Source: Schlesneria paludicola DSM 18645 | GTDB lineage: Bacteria > Planctomycetota > Planctomycetia > Planctomycetales > Planctomycetaceae | DNA: 33,210 bases | NCBI GenBank assembly: GCA_945862235.1 | Contig: CAMAYU010000051.1 | Span: 1 to 33,210, forward strand | Reading direction: 5' to 3' | In this document: positions 10,087 to 18,757 of the stretch, piece after piece | Numbering within the stretch: the first letter of the stretch is position 1 | Layout of the letters: every line of letters starts with the position of its first letter | Translations under genes and position numbers: made by a program | Notes under the pieces: model-generated | The model's database searches: none | Told to the model about the DNA's origin: nothing | Seen by the model: only the letters and a program-made list of their open reading frames with translations

Positions 10087-10971
10087 ATGTTCGACTTTCT
10101 TAAGAAGCTGCTGAACCCCACGCCCAAGGTGGTGAAGCTCGACATCAACCGCCGGTTCCAACTCGTCAGTCGAGTCGGCCAGGGGAGCATGTCGAAAGTC
10201 TGGCGTGCCATCGATGGGCGCACGGGGAAGACCGTCGCGTTGAAGCTGCTCGACATCGACAAGACCAAGCGGCTCGAATCGCGCTTCATCGGCATCAAGA
10301 CGAAGAAGCCGAGTGAGGGTGAGGTCGCTCTTTCGCTCAAGCATCCGCACGTCGTCCAGACCTACGAGTTCGGGATCACGACGAACAGCGAACAATACCT
10401 TGTGATGGAGTTTGTCGAGGGGGTCAGCCTCAGCTATCTCGTCGATGTTCAGAACGAAGTGATGAAGCGGAACCGTCTGCGGATGGTCGTCGAGTTGGGC
10501 GAGGCGATCGAGTACTTCCACAAGCAGAACTGGATTCACCGCGACATCTGTCCTCGCAACGTGATCCTCGACCAAGAGTACTCCATCAAGCTGATCGACT
10601 TCGGGTTGGTCGTGCCCAACATTCCCGAGTTCCAAGCGCCGGGCAACCGGACCGGGACCGCCAACTACATGGCTCCGGAACTCATCAAGCGGCAACGGAC
10701 CGACCAGAGGATCGATGTCTTTTCGTATGCGATCACCTGCTACGAAATGTACGCCAAGCGTCTTCCTTGGGAGGCGGCCGAGACTTTGGACGCCGTTCTC
10801 CAACACATCAACTCGCCGCCGGACGACATCCGCAAACACGTTCCCGACATCGACCCGCGCGTCGCCGACGCGATCATGCAGGGACTGGCTCTCGACCCGC
10901 GCGACCGCTGGCAGACAATGACCGAAATGGTGAACGAGCTGCGCGAGGCGTATCTCAACAGGAAAAAGTAA
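10087..10971 (+). CDS. Soluble Hanks-type serine/threonine protein kinase
   Basis: The 294-aa protein is essentially a bare kinase domain. Visible elements are the glycine loop GQGSMSKVW (residues 31-39), the ATP-anchoring Lys53 in VALKLL, a likely helix-C Glu79, the catalytic loop HRDICPRN (151-158, catalytic Asp153 and Asn158), DFG (171-173), the activation-segment GTANYMAPE, and a normal C-lobe. All key residues are present, so it should be active. There is no transmembrane helix and no PASTA or other sensor domain, which suggests a cytoplasmic kinase. The ATG at 10087 is 3 bases after GGTATCTCC, without a strong ribosome-binding site. Its TAA directly abuts the GTG of hisH, so the two are probably co-transcribed. 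Its substrate is unknown. Confidence 0.93.
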   Translation: MFDFLKKLLNPTPKVVKLDINRRFQLVSRVGQGSMSKVWRAIDGRTGKTVALKLLDIDKTKRLESRFIGIKTKKPSEGEVALSLKHPHVVQTYEFGITTNSEQYLVMEFVEGVSLSYLVDVQNEVMKRNRLRMVVELGEAIEYFHKQNWIHRDICPRNVILDQEYSIKLIDFGLVVPNIPEFQAPGNRTGTANYMAPELIKRQRTDQRIDVFSYAITCYEMYAKRLPWEAAETLDAVLQHINSPPDDIRKHVPDIDPRVADAIMQGLALDPRDRWQTMTEMVNELREAYLNRKK

Positions 10972-11586
10972 GTGCCGAACATGCTCTCGATCATCGACTA
11001 CGGAATGGGCAATCTGCGTTCGGTGCAGAAGGCCTTTGAAAAGCTCGGCTCGCCCGCCGAGATCGTGACTCGTCCCGAGCAAGTTCGTGCCGCGACGAAG
11101 CTGGTGCTGCCGGGAGTCGGTGCGTTTCGCGATGCCATTCACGAATTGCAGCGACTCGAATTGGTCGAGCCGATTCGCGAACACGTTCAGGCGGATCGGC
11201 CGTTTCTCGGCATCTGTCTCGGTCTGCAATTGCTGTTCGACGTGAGTCACGAAGACGGCGAGTGGCCCGGCCTCGGCATCTTGCCGGGAGAGGTGTTGCG
11301 ATTCCCCGCTCAACCGGGACTGAAGGTGCCGCACATGGGCTGGAACTCACTCCAAGCGGTCGGCTCGCCGAAGCTACTGGAGGGCCTCGCGCCGGATGCT
11401 TCCGTCTACTTCGTCCACAGCTACTATGTCGCCCCGCGTGACGAGTCGATCATCGCGGCTCGCACCGATTACGCCCTGCCGTTCACGTCAATGGTCGAAC
11501 GGGGCAACCTGTTCGCTACGCAGTTTCATCCTGAAAAAAGCCAGAAGGTCGGCATGAAGCTGCTCGGGAACTTCGCAGCGCTATGA
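10972..11586 (+). CDS. hisH: Imidazole glycerol phosphate synthase, glutamine amidotransferase subunit
   Basis: The 204-aa class I glutamine amidotransferase supplies ammonia from glutamine to HisF in histidine biosynthesis, at the branch that also yields AICAR for purine synthesis. The N-terminal [12 protein letters not shown], the oxyanion motif [10 protein letters not shown], the nucleophile Cys82 in [10 protein letters not shown], and the C-terminal His/Glu pair in FHPEKSQ (186, 188) complete the triad. The GTG at 10972 immediately follows the kinase stop and has AGGAAA upstream; an ATG at 10981 is a possible alternative start. hisF is not in the window. hisA follows after a 232-base gap filled by a repeat. 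Confidence 0.95.
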   Translation: MPNMLSIIDYGMGNLRSVQKAFEKLGSPAEIVTRPEQVRAATKLVLPGVGAFRDAIHELQRLELVEPIREHVQADRPFLGICLGLQLLFDVSHEDGEWPGLGILPGEVLRFPAQPGLKVPHMGWNSLQAVGSPKLLEGLAPDASVYFVHSYYVAPRDESIIAARTDYALPFTSMVERGNLFATQFHPEKSQKVGMKLLGNFAAL

Positions 11587-11620
11587 CGCGGAGCCGTTCG
11601 CCTCTGTCTTGAAACGTTCC

Positions 11621-11750
11621 CCACCGGGCTTGCCCCGATGGAATCAGGTCTTTGCACTATTTGGTTGACACTCGATTTGGCCGACACTCAATGCGGCATC
11701 GCGTGGCGTGCAAAAACCCGCGAGCCACCGGGGTGAACCCGGTGGGGCCG
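11621..11750. repeat. Double-hairpin repeat (CCACCGGG family), copy 1
   Basis: Two hairpins, CCACCGGG-CTTG-CCCCGATGG and CCACCGGG-GTGAA-CCCGGTGG, flank a conserved core GGAATCAGGTCTTTGCACTA and the segment GCGTGCAAAAACCCGCGAG. A second copy lies at 18758-18870 in the same orientation. Here it sits between hisH and hisA. Confidence 0.72.
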
Positions 11751-11818
11751 CATCATTGAAGTCACGATTCGTTCGTTTACCAGCATCACTCTTCCTTACT
11801 CTCGATAGAACCAACCTC

Positions 11819-12559
11819 ATGGAAATCCTCCCCGCCATCGACCTTCGTGGAGGCCAGTGCGTCCGCCTGCGACAGGGTGACTACGCTCAAGAGACCGTCT
11901 TCTCGAACGATCCCGGCGAGATGGCTCGTCGCTGGGCCGACGGCGGTGCGACGCGGCTCCATTTGGTGGACCTCGACGGCGCGAAGGCCGGTCGGCCGGT
12001 GAACGTGGACGCGATCCGAGCCATCGTCGGCGCGGTGTCGATCCCATGTGAACTCGGCGGCGGCTTGCGAGACGAAGCGTCGATCCGCCTGATGCTGGAC
12101 GATATTGGTGTCGAGCGAGCGATCATCGGGACGCAAGCTCTCAAGCAGCCCGAGTGGTTTCGAGACATGACACGGCTCTTCCCCGGTCGCATCGCTCTGG
12201 GACTCGACGCACGCGAGGGGATGGTCGCGACGGCGGGCTGGCTCGACGTCTCACAAACGTCGGCGATCGACTTGGCTCGCCAATTTGTGGGCCTCGACGT
12301 GGCGGCGGTCATCTACACGAACATCGCCAACGACGGGATGATGCAGGGGGTCGATGAAGCCACGATCCGCGACATGCTCGCGCTGGCGGACCTCGGCCTG
12401 CCGGTCATCGCGTCCGGGGGAGTCACCACGCTAGCCGATGTCGAACGACTGACAGAAGTCTCGCGCCAACAACCGAAGCTGGTCGGAGCGATCATCGGCC
12501 GCGCCCTGTATGAGGGGACGATCAACGTCGCCGATGCCGTCCGCGTGGCGCAGGGATGA
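11819..12559 (+). CDS. hisA: ProFAR isomerase (phosphoribosylformimino-AICAR-P isomerase)
   Basis: The 246-aa (beta/alpha)8-barrel enzyme catalyses the Amadori rearrangement of ProFAR to PRFAR in histidine biosynthesis, just before the HisH/HisF step. The general acid/base residues are visible as Asp8 in LPAIDLRGG and Asp130 in LGLDAREG. The phosphate-binding loops CELGGGLR and VIASGGV are intact. The ATG at 11819 matches the family start exactly; the frame is open upstream to 11708, but that stretch is repeat-derived. No clear ribosome-binding site precedes it. It could be confused with HisF, but the MEILPAIDL start and overall pattern are HisA. Confidence 0.95.
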   Translation: MEILPAIDLRGGQCVRLRQGDYAQETVFSNDPGEMARRWADGGATRLHLVDLDGAKAGRPVNVDAIRAIVGAVSIPCELGGGLRDEASIRLMLDDIGVERAIIGTQALKQPEWFRDMTRLFPGRIALGLDAREGMVATAGWLDVSQTSAIDLARQFVGLDVAAVIYTNIANDGMMQGVDEATIRDMLALADLGLPVIASGGVTTLADVERLTEVSRQQPKLVGAIIGRALYEGTINVADAVRVAQG

Positions 12560-12569
12560 TCGGAATATC

Positions 12570-12665
12570 AACCAGAAGTGTCAGCGAGGACGCTCCTTTT
12601 CCCCGCCAGCACGCACGATCACTCGCGCAGCCGTGACATCCTCGCTGACGCTTCGGGTTGGGGTG
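12570..12665. repeat. Inverted repeat of the CACCAACCCGAAGCG family, copy 2
   Basis: The right arm (12633-12665) carries CGCTGACGCTTCGGGTTGGGGTG and the left arm (12570-12592) its degenerate reverse complement. It matches the element at 9907-10028. It lies between convergent hisA and the PPOX gene. Confidence 0.65.
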
Positions 12666-12670
12666 TCCGA

Positions 12671-13117
12671 TCACGGCAACGGCACGTCGTGGTAGTCGAG
12701 TGCCCATTCGCGCATGAACCGCACCTGCTTGGGGACGATGCGGTAGACGATCAGCGCCGGGTTGTCCAAGCTGCCGAGGTAATGTCGCAGCAGTGGATTG
12801 GCGTCCCAGATTTCTTGCAGGACGCTTTGCTCCGTCACAACCTCAGCGATTCCCGTGATGCGGACCTGATCGTGGTGTTCGTCGAGGTAGCACAGCTCGA
12901 CCTTCGGGTTCGCCGCGATCTCGACAGTCTTATGGTACGACCTCAAGTTGGCGACGTAGACGACGAAGCCGTCGGTTCGCACGGGAGAGACGGGGCGCAG
13001 GCGGGGCTGGTCTCCGTCCATCGAAGCAAGATGAGGAAACCGGTCCGCAGCGATCACGGCGCGCGCCAACTCGGGCAACTGGGTGAGTTCGATCGGCGCG
13101 GGTATTGGCTGCGTCAT
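12671..13117 (-). CDS. Pyridoxamine 5'-phosphate oxidase-like (PPOX) family protein
   Basis: The 148-aa protein has the split-barrel FMN-binding pattern of the PPOX-like family. An N-terminal helix is followed by PHLASMDGDQPRLRPVSPV, then VVYVANLRSYHKTVEIAANPKVELCYLDEHHDQVRITGIAEVV, which is the typical strand-strand-helix-strand order with a Ser/His/Lys stretch that contacts flavin phosphate in relatives. Members are small flavin- or F420-dependent oxidoreductases with varied substrates, so a specific reaction is not claimed. The start at 13117 has GGAG 7 bases upstream and gives the usual length; a longer frame to 13288 would run through an inverted repeat and is rejected. It is convergent with hisA and divergent from the DUF1501 gene. 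Confidence 0.82.
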   Translation of the reverse strand: MTQPIPAPIELTQLPELARAVIAADRFPHLASMDGDQPRLRPVSPVRTDGFVVYVANLRSYHKTVEIAANPKVELCYLDEHHDQVRITGIAEVVTEQSVLQEIWDANPLLRHYLGSLDNPALIVYRIVPKQVRFMREWALDYHDVPLP

Positions 13118-13164
13118 GGTGTGACTCCGTCGAGAACGTATTTCAAAACCTGTGCTTGCCTCGG

Positions 13165-13241
13165 AAAACGAGCCCGACGCGCAAGCGAGGGCTGGACACT
13201 CGATGACGGTGAAGACCTCGCTTGCGCGTCGGGCTCGTTTT
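13165..13241. repeat. Perfect 26-bp inverted repeat (AGCCCGACGCGCAAGCG family)
   Basis: Arms 13165-13190 and 13216-13241 are exact reverse complements, running from AAAACGAGCCC to GCAAGCGAGG. Related copies are at 19938-20014 and, diverged, at 27461-27664. It lies in the divergent region between the PPOX and DUF1501 genes. Confidence 0.85.
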
Positions 13242-13357
13242 GAAATGGGGACGAGACATAGTTTGAAAACAATCTTCTCGATGGACAATGCGGGACGAGT
13301 CGCCCTATCTTCATCATCGCAGTGGCAACTTCCATTGGGAACAGCGGAGACGAGCCG

Positions 13358-14707
13358 ATGATGAACGTGCCGGGTTCGCGACAGCAGTTTTGTGACGGGA
13401 TGACTCGCCGGTCGATGCTGAAGATCGGCGGGCTGGCGATGGGTGGGCTATCGCTGCCGCAGTTGCTTCAGGCGGAAGCGGCCTCGGGGCGGAAGTCTCA
13501 CAAGGCGGTCATCATGGTCTTCCTGTCGGGAGGCCCGCCGCATCAAGACATGGTCGATCTGAAGGTCGATGCGCCGGTGGAGATTCGCGGCGAGTTCCAG
13601 CCGATCGCGACCAACGTTCCCGGCATCGATATCTGTGAGCATCTGCCGTTGCTCGCGCAGCGCATGGATCGACTGGCGATCATTCGGTCCTTGGTGGGAT
13701 CAGAGGGTCGTCACGCAGCGTTTCAGTGCATGACGGGTCACAGCGTCTTAGCACAGCCGCCGGGAGGCTGGCCGTCGTTGGGTGCGGCAGTCTCCAAGCT
13801 CCAAGGCCCACTGAGATCGGGGACGATGCCGTTTGTCAGTCTCTCGCCGCGCATGAAGAACGGGCCGTGGGGTGATCCGGGGCAGGCCGGGTTTGCGGGA
13901 CAGGCGCACGCACCGTTCTCCCCCAACGCCGAAGAAGCACGGCTCGGGTTGAGCGGCATCAGCGTCGAGGGTCTGCGCGGACGGCGGTCGTTGCTCAACG
14001 GCATTGATCGGCTCAAGCGTGAGGTCGAACAGAGTGGCGCGCTGGATGGCTTCGAGTCGCAGTACCAGGCGGCGTTCGGCATCCTTACGTCGAGCCAGCT
14101 TGTGGAAGCGTTGGACCTCGAACGAGAAGACCCGCGTGTGCGAGACCGTTACGGCCGGGGCGCGATCGAAAATGCAGGCTATGGTGACGCGGGACCGCTG
14201 ATGAACGACTACTTCCTCGCAGCGAGAAGACTGGTGGAAGCCGGGGCACGCGTCGTCACGCTAGCATATGGTCGGTGGGACTGGCACGGTCGCCCACACG
14301 GGACCAATTTTGAGAACGCGCGCGACCACTTGCCGCTGTTCGATCAAGGTCTCACCGCATTGCTCGACGATCTGCACGAACGCGGGCTGGATGAGGATGT
14401 CAGCGTCGTCGTGTGGGGTGAGTTCGGACGGACGCCGGTCATCAACAAGAACGGCGGTCGCGATCATTGGCCTCAAGTGGGCTGCGCGATGTTGGCGGGA
14501 GGCGGAATGAGAACCGGACAGGTGATCGGCTCGACCAATCGTCTGGGCGAGTTCCCCAAAGAGCGACCGGTCCATTTTCAAGAAGTCTTCGCCACGCTCT
14601 ATCAAAACCTCGGGATCGATGTCTCACGCACGACGATCCCCGATGTCGGCGGTCGGCCGCAGTTCCTCGTCGATCCAATTTACCCGCCGCTGCCGGAGTT
14701 GGTCTGA
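13358..14707 (+). CDS. DUF1501 domain protein, Tat-exported
   Basis: The 449-aa member of the DUF1501 family is typical of planctomycetes, where many paralogs occur, and is distantly related to sulfatase/alkaline-phosphatase-fold proteins. The N-terminus carries a twin-arginine signal: TRRSMLKIGG with Arg17-Arg18, a hydrophobic stretch and a short LQAEAASG cleavage region. Family marks are MVFLSGGPPHQDMVDLK, WGEFGRTP, GGRDHWP and the C-terminal PVHFQEVFATLYQNLGID. The function is not established. The ATG at 13358 has GGAG 8 bases upstream; a GTG at 13322 and an ATG at 13361 are alternatives. Its stop overlaps the start of the WD40 gene by one base, so the pair is an operon. Confidence 0.92.
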   Translation: MMNVPGSRQQFCDGMTRRSMLKIGGLAMGGLSLPQLLQAEAASGRKSHKAVIMVFLSGGPPHQDMVDLKVDAPVEIRGEFQPIATNVPGIDICEHLPLLAQRMDRLAIIRSLVGSEGRHAAFQCMTGHSVLAQPPGGWPSLGAAVSKLQGPLRSGTMPFVSLSPRMKNGPWGDPGQAGFAGQAHAPFSPNAEEARLGLSGISVEGLRGRRSLLNGIDRLKREVEQSGALDGFESQYQAAFGILTSSQLVEALDLEREDPRVRDRYGRGAIENAGYGDAGPLMNDYFLAARRLVEAGARVVTLAYGRWDWHGRPHGTNFENARDHLPLFDQGLTALLDDLHERGLDEDVSVVVWGEFGRTPVINKNGGRDHWPQVGCAMLAGGGMRTGQVIGSTNRLGEFPKERPVHFQEVFATLYQNLGIDVSRTTIPDVGGRPQFLVDPIYPPLPELV

Positions 14708-15618
14708 TGCCCGAGACCCTCCGCCTCGAACGATTGCATTCGCTGACTCACGGCAACGCGGCGTACTCGGCAGCGTTCTCGCCTGATGGCAAGCGGCTGG
14801 CGACGGCCAGCTTGGACAACACCGTCAAGCTGTGGAACGTCGCGAGCGGAGAACACCTTGGCACGCTGAAGGGGCACGGTGATGGAGTCGCCTTCGTCGG
14901 GTTCCTCGCCGACGGACGGATCGTCACGGCGGGTCTCGACAAGACGCTGAAGGTCTGGCCGGCAGACGGGGGTGCCGCGACGGCGACGTTCTCTGGTCAT
15001 CAGGACTATCTGACGTGCGCGGCGGTGGCGCGTGCGGGGACGCTGCTCGTCTCGGGCAGTTTCGACAAAACGGTGAGGCTGTGGGAGACGCAGACCAACG
15101 TGGCGGTGGCGGTTCTCACCGGAAACGAAGCCAGCGTGCAGGCCGTCGCGATCACAGCGACCGGCAAGCGCGTGGCGGCGGCTGGAGATGATCGAACGAT
15201 CCGACTATGGGATGCGGAGTCGAAGTCGCTCATCAAGACCATGACCGGTCATGCGGGGGCGATCGAAGGAGTCGCATTCTCTCCCGATGACGCGTTCATT
15301 GCGTCGGCCAGCGCCGACGGTAGCCTGCGTCTGTGGACCATCGGCGGCGACAACGTGGCGACGTTCGAGTTACCCGGTGAGCGATTCAAATCGGTGGCGT
15401 TCTCGCCCGACGGTCGCTGGCTGGTCTCGGGCAGCTTCGAGGGATTCGTCCGTGTCTGGAGCATTGCTGAGCGGCGCGAGTTGGTTGCAGTGAAGGCTCA
15501 TCGCAATTCGGTCTACGGCGTCGCGTTTGACTCGACCGGTAAATTGCTCGCGTCGGCGGGCTTCGATCGGACGATTCACGTCTGGTCCGTGCAGCGGACG
15601 GATTCTGCTGACGGCTGA
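14707..15618 (+). CDS. Seven-repeat WD40 beta-propeller protein
   Basis: The 303-aa protein is made entirely of WD40 repeats. Seven repeat ends can be read: VKLWNV, LKVWPA, VRLWET, IRLWDA, LRLWTI, VRVWSI and IHVWSV. This is enough for one closed propeller. There is no signal peptide, membrane segment or catalytic domain, so it is probably a cytoplasmic or anchored interaction scaffold. The ATG at 14707 overlaps the DUF1501 stop (TGATG), which implies translational coupling. DUF1501 genes next to WD40 or DUF1549 genes are common in planctomycetes; whether the two products interact is not known. The partner may be exported while this protein lacks a signal, which argues against a direct complex. 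Confidence 0.92.
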   Translation: MPETLRLERLHSLTHGNAAYSAAFSPDGKRLATASLDNTVKLWNVASGEHLGTLKGHGDGVAFVGFLADGRIVTAGLDKTLKVWPADGGAATATFSGHQDYLTCAAVARAGTLLVSGSFDKTVRLWETQTNVAVAVLTGNEASVQAVAITATGKRVAAAGDDRTIRLWDAESKSLIKTMTGHAGAIEGVAFSPDDAFIASASADGSLRLWTIGGDNVATFELPGERFKSVAFSPDGRWLVSGSFEGFVRVWSIAERRELVAVKAHRNSVYGVAFDSTGKLLASAGFDRTIHVWSVQRTDSADG

Positions 15619-15635
15619 CGCGCGGCGAGACACCG

Positions 15636-15698
15636 CAGGACATCGCCTTGTCGATTATGGAGTGTTGGGTGCCACGATGGAATGAGGCGATGGACCTG
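15636..15698. repeat. Internally deleted derivative of the MITE-like palindrome
   Basis: This 63-bp segment carries the left outer arm CAGGACATCGCCTTGT, GGGTGCCACGATGG, and then directly the right outer arm GGCGATGGACCTG. The central long stem found in copies 1 and 2 (1555-1722, 17604-17755) is missing. Confidence 0.6.
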
Positions 15699-15821
15699 CT
15701 ATGCACCGTCGCGTAGGTTTTCGTTTCGTGAAGACTCTGCCTATCATCCGACTCCTCGCGACAAATGGCCGTGAGCGTGGTGTCCCGCTTCCCTCCTTGT
15801 CATCGCCTCGAAAGGACCGTC

Positions 15822-16553
15822 ATGTCTGTTGTTGGTCTCCTGCCTGAGCAACTTGCCGAACTCCGTCAGTTCGATTCCCCCACGGTCTGCAACGCCGTTG
15901 AGTTGTGGAACCTGCGACCCCGCAACACCGGCTACATGAACTCGTCAATCAAGGCGTGCTTCCCGGCGTTCCCGCCGATGGTCGGCTATGCGTTGACCTC
16001 GACCTTCCGCAGCATGGCTCCCCCGCGCGGAGGCGATGCCTACGGCAGCATTGGCGCGCAGCTCGATGCATTTTCGACGATCCCCGGCCCACCGGTGCTG
16101 ATCTTTCAAGACCTTGATGAACCCTGCGCGTCGGCGACGTTCGGCGAAGTGATGTGCTCGACCTACAAGCGATTCGGTGCGCAGGGCTTGATCACGTCCG
16201 GAACGGGACGCGACCTCGCGCAAGTTGAGGGCCTCGGTTTTCCCGCGTTCACCAACGGCGCGATCGCGGCACACGGCTACTGCCACATCATTCACATCAA
16301 CGTGCCGATCACCGTCGGCGGGTTGACCATCTATCCCGGCGACCTGCTGCACGGCGACCTCAATGGCGTGACGACGATTCCGCACGAGATCGCTTCGGAA
16401 GTTCCACAGGTCAGTCGCGAAGTCGCCATCGCCGAGGCGATTATTCTCGACTACCTCAAGCAACCCGATGTCACTGTGACGGGCTTCAACGCGGTGCGCA
16501 AGGAGTGCGGCGATGTCATCGCCAAGCTCGGCAAGCGCCTGCGGAAGGAGTAG
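15822..16553 (+). CDS. RraA family protein (HMG/CHA aldolase-like)
   Basis: The 243-aa protein belongs to the RraA-like family, which includes 4-hydroxy-4-methyl-2-oxoglutarate aldolases, oxaloacetate decarboxylases and the E. coli RNase E inhibitor RraA. The signature runs from ATFGEVMCSTYKRFGAQGLITSGTGRDLAQVEGLGFPAF: the Gly-Glu start, then an Arg-Asp (TGRD) corresponding to the substrate- and metal-binding Arg and Asp. The later GGLTIYPGDLLHGDLNGV is also typical. All point to a catalytic aldolase/decarboxylase rather than a pure RNase regulator, but the substrate is unknown. The ATG at 15822 has AAAGGA about 7 bases upstream. An upstream in-frame ATG at 15765 lacks a good site. A strong terminator follows. 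Confidence 0.85.
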   Translation: MSVVGLLPEQLAELRQFDSPTVCNAVELWNLRPRNTGYMNSSIKACFPAFPPMVGYALTSTFRSMAPPRGGDAYGSIGAQLDAFSTIPGPPVLIFQDLDEPCASATFGEVMCSTYKRFGAQGLITSGTGRDLAQVEGLGFPAFTNGAIAAHGYCHIIHINVPITVGGLTIYPGDLLHGDLNGVTTIPHEIASEVPQVSREVAIAEAIILDYLKQPDVTVTGFNAVRKECGDVIAKLGKRLRKE

Positions 16554-16578
16554 CTCGAACGGAAGTAAGAAGCGACTG

Positions 16579-16613
16579 AAGTCCGGCTTAGCTCTGTGAG
16601 CCGGACTTTTTTT
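16579..16613 (+). terminator. Intrinsic terminator of the RraA-like gene
   Basis: AAGTCCGGCT (16579-16588) pairs perfectly with AGCCGGACTT (16599-16608), with a 10-base loop and a run of seven T overlapping the stem end. It starts 26 bases after the stop codon. Confidence 0.9.
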
Positions 16614-16637
16614 AGAACGGGACGCAATCACTTCCTG

Positions 16638-16700
16638 ATCAGCCGCAGGGCGCTAGCCCCGGTTTGCGTCTCTAACCGGGGCTAGCGCCCTACGGCTGAT
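16638..16700. repeat. 27-bp-arm inverted repeat (CTAGCCCCGG family)
   Basis: Arms 16638-16664 and 16674-16700 pair with one mismatch around a 9-base loop. The core is GGGCGCTAGCCCCGGTT. It lies between two convergent genes and could act as a terminator for the minus-strand gene ending at 16717. Confidence 0.82.
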
Positions 16701-16716
16701 TACAGCTTGCTTCACC

Positions 16717-17133
16717 TCACCACGTTTCCTGCCAGTTGCCACTGTGAACGTGCATCTGGCGACCCGCTTCGAAGCGTTTGGGAGAGACGGCGGGAACGCG
16801 CACCCAGACCGGCTCGTCGTGATAGTGACCTTCGATCGAGAGGTGCGCTCCGAGTTCGTCTTCGTCACTCAATTCTTGTGACTGCCAACGCACGGTCGTC
16901 ACCTGCGTGAAGATGCTCAGCAGCGAGACCACATCGAATTCAAACTTTGAGCCAAACATCTGGCCATCGTACGGGCCGCCGACCACTTCGGTCAGTGCGG
17001 GAAAGACGGTGATCTCCCAACCCGACGGAGTGAGAAAGTAATGGCAACCAATTGGCCCCATTGCTTCCAGCGGCTGAATTCTTGCGGCAACTTCATCAGC
17101 CAGCGCAGCCAGCCATTCCGGGGGAGTGTTCAT
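16717..17133 (-). CDS. Hypothetical 138-aa protein
   Basis: I do not recognise a family. The product is a small acidic soluble protein without signal peptide or membrane helix. It has a helical start (PPEWLAALADEVAARI), a hydrophobic beta-rich middle (HYFLTPSGWEITVFPALTEVVGG), and a C-terminus rich in His, Trp and Val (GHYHDEPVWVRV, QMHVHSGNW). Codon usage and a GGAAG sequence about 7 bases before the ATG at 17133 support it as a real gene. It is convergent with the RraA-like gene, and a hairpin repeat lies between them. No function is proposed. Confidence 0.65.
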   Translation of the reverse strand: MNTPPEWLAALADEVAARIQPLEAMGPIGCHYFLTPSGWEITVFPALTEVVGGPYDGQMFGSKFEFDVVSLLSIFTQVTTVRWQSQELSDEDELGAHLSIEGHYHDEPVWVRVPAVSPKRFEAGRQMHVHSGNWQETW

Positions 17134-17603
17134 GAATTCGCTTCCATCGAGAGGGACATCGACGAGTGACGGCGGTCACTTCAGGGGAGATCAGGGGAAT
17201 CGTCCCGTCGTGGAGTCTGCAAACACAGTGCCGGTGGGATGCTTCAGGAGAATGGCAAGCGACATTATGCCAAAGTCACTGATACGAGACCTTCGCATCT
17301 GAACGAATCTCGTTGAGCGACGTAACTGGCTCACGCTGCATAACCGTGATGACGAGCGCAATTTGTACAGACCGACCTCACGCGAGTTCGGTTTACCGAA
17401 TCCACTGGCGGCGCAGGTCTTCCTGTCCATTCAGGCAAGGCAACTGTCGCGACCGAGAGAGTCGGCGCAACTACTGCACCATAATCAACTTCACATCGTT
17501 CACAGGTGGCCGCAACTCGTGGCAAGAAACAAGATGCTAACGCCCCGATGCCAACGCTTGACGGAATGTTCATCCCGATTGGCAGCGCCCACCCATCTCA
17601 GAG
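17134..17603. other. 470-base gap without a recognisable gene
   Basis: Short open frames occur on both strands (for example 17191-17430 minus), but none shows a family motif, a convincing ribosome-binding site or consistent codon bias. It may hold the remains of a lost gene. The palindrome at 17604-17755 follows. Confidence 0.5.
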
Positions 17604-17755
17604 CAGGGCGATTACCTTCGTCAATTTCGGGTGCCACGGTCACGGAGCTGCGACGTGGCCGTGTGACGAAGTGAAGGCCGTTTCTCCTTCTCACGGCCAA
17701 GTCGCAGCTCCGTGACCGTGGCACCCTATTTCAGATTCAAAAGGCGATGGCCCTG
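17604..17755. repeat. 152-bp MITE-like palindrome, copy 2
   Basis: Inner arms 17629-17666 and 17691-17726 pair over about 36 bases with almost no mismatch, starting GGGTGCCACGGTCACGGAG. Outer arms CAGGGC and GGCGATGGCCCTG match copy 1 at 1555-1722. It lies just downstream of tadC (minus strand) and could act as its terminator. Confidence 0.78.
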
Positions 17756-17795
17756 ATTTTCATTTGCGATACACCGCCCGAATACATTCGCGCCG

Positions 17796-18713
17796 TCACA
17801 TGTTCTCCATCATCTGGATGGCGGCCGGACCGACCAGCACCACGAAGATGCCCGGAAAAATGAACAGCACCATCGGAAAGAGCATCTGCACGGCGGTCTT
17901 CTGAGCTTTCTCTTCAGCCATCTGCCGGCGTTTGACACGCATCGCTTCGGACTGAACTCGCAACGCCAAGGCGATCGACGATCCGAATCGTTCGGCTTGA
18001 ATCAGGATCGCGGCCAGAGCCTTCACGTCATCGACTCCCGTGCGAAGACCGAAGTCGTGCAGCACATCGCGACGGGCTCGCCCCATCTGAACCTGCATGT
18101 TGCAGAGAGCGATTTCCGAACAGATTTCCGGATGAACGTCTTCCAATTCCTCACTGATCCTTCGCAGGCCGGCATCCAACCCCAGCCCCGCTTCCACGCA
18201 GACGACGAGCAGGTCGAGTACATCGGGCAACGACAGAAAAATCGTCTGTTTGCGACCCGCCGACATGATTTTGAGAGCCAGTTCCGGAATGAAGAACCCC
18301 GTTCCCGCTGCGATCCCGAGCGATATCATGCCACCCATGGAAGCTCCGTATGTGAGCATCCCATAACCGCCACCGACCAGAGCGCCGACGCCGAGCATCG
18401 CCACTTTAATGGCCAGATACAGTTGTCCCGCATTGGCCTGATTGAAGCCCGCGTTGGCCAGTCGCACGGCCAGTTCGCTGTGTTCGACATCGGACTTTTT
18501 GCCGAGCGCATTCGCCAAGGCGGGAGCCGCCGATTCCAACACGCGTGCCAGTCCGTTCTTCGATTTCTTCTTGCCACGCGATGCCGGGTCACGCAGTTCT
18601 TCGAGTCGTTCGGTGGCGCGCGACTCCTCCGGCGTGAAGGCATTCATCACGGCCCACAGGGCGATGGTGATCGCTCCAAAAATCGCCCACGGCATGACAG
18701 CAGCAATGTCCAT
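17796..18713 (-). CDS. tadC: Tad pilus assembly membrane protein TadC (type II secretion F family)
   Basis: The 305-aa inner-membrane protein has the GspF/TadC fold: an N-terminal helix (MPWAIFGAITIALWAVM), a charged cytoplasmic region, a central pair of hydrophobic segments, and a C-terminal FPMVLFIFPGIFVVLVGPA. The family core is LPDVLDLLVVCVEAGLGLDAGLRRISEEL followed by LRTGVDDVKALAAILIQAERFGSSIALALRVQSE. With TadB it should form the platform on which the CpaF/TadA ATPase drives pilin assembly. The ATG at 18713 opens directly into the first helix; a purine-rich GGAAAT lies about 12 bases upstream. It is the last of three Tad genes read cpaF-tadB-tadC, separated from tadB by 186 bases that include a double-hairpin repeat. 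Confidence 0.9.
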   Translation of the reverse strand: MDIAAVMPWAIFGAITIALWAVMNAFTPEESRATERLEELRDPASRGKKKSKNGLARVLESAAPALANALGKKSDVEHSELAVRLANAGFNQANAGQLYLAIKVAMLGVGALVGGGYGMLTYGASMGGMISLGIAAGTGFFIPELALKIMSAGRKQTIFLSLPDVLDLLVVCVEAGLGLDAGLRRISEELEDVHPEICSEIALCNMQVQMGRARRDVLHDFGLRTGVDDVKALAAILIQAERFGSSIALALRVQSEAMRVKRRQMAEEKAQKTAVQMLFPMVLFIFPGIFVVLVGPAAIQMMENM

Positions 18714-18757
18714 GATGTTTTATTTCCGTTGAGAGCCGTAACGGCTCGCTTGAACCG

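Noticed and set aside
13118..13288. N-terminal extension of the PPOX protein
   Set aside because: It runs through a perfect inverted repeat; the ATG at 13117 has GGAG at good spacing and gives the usual length.
17191..17430. Possible small gene on the minus strand in the 17134-17603 gap
   Set aside because: No motif, no ribosome-binding site, and overlapping frames on both strands are equally open.
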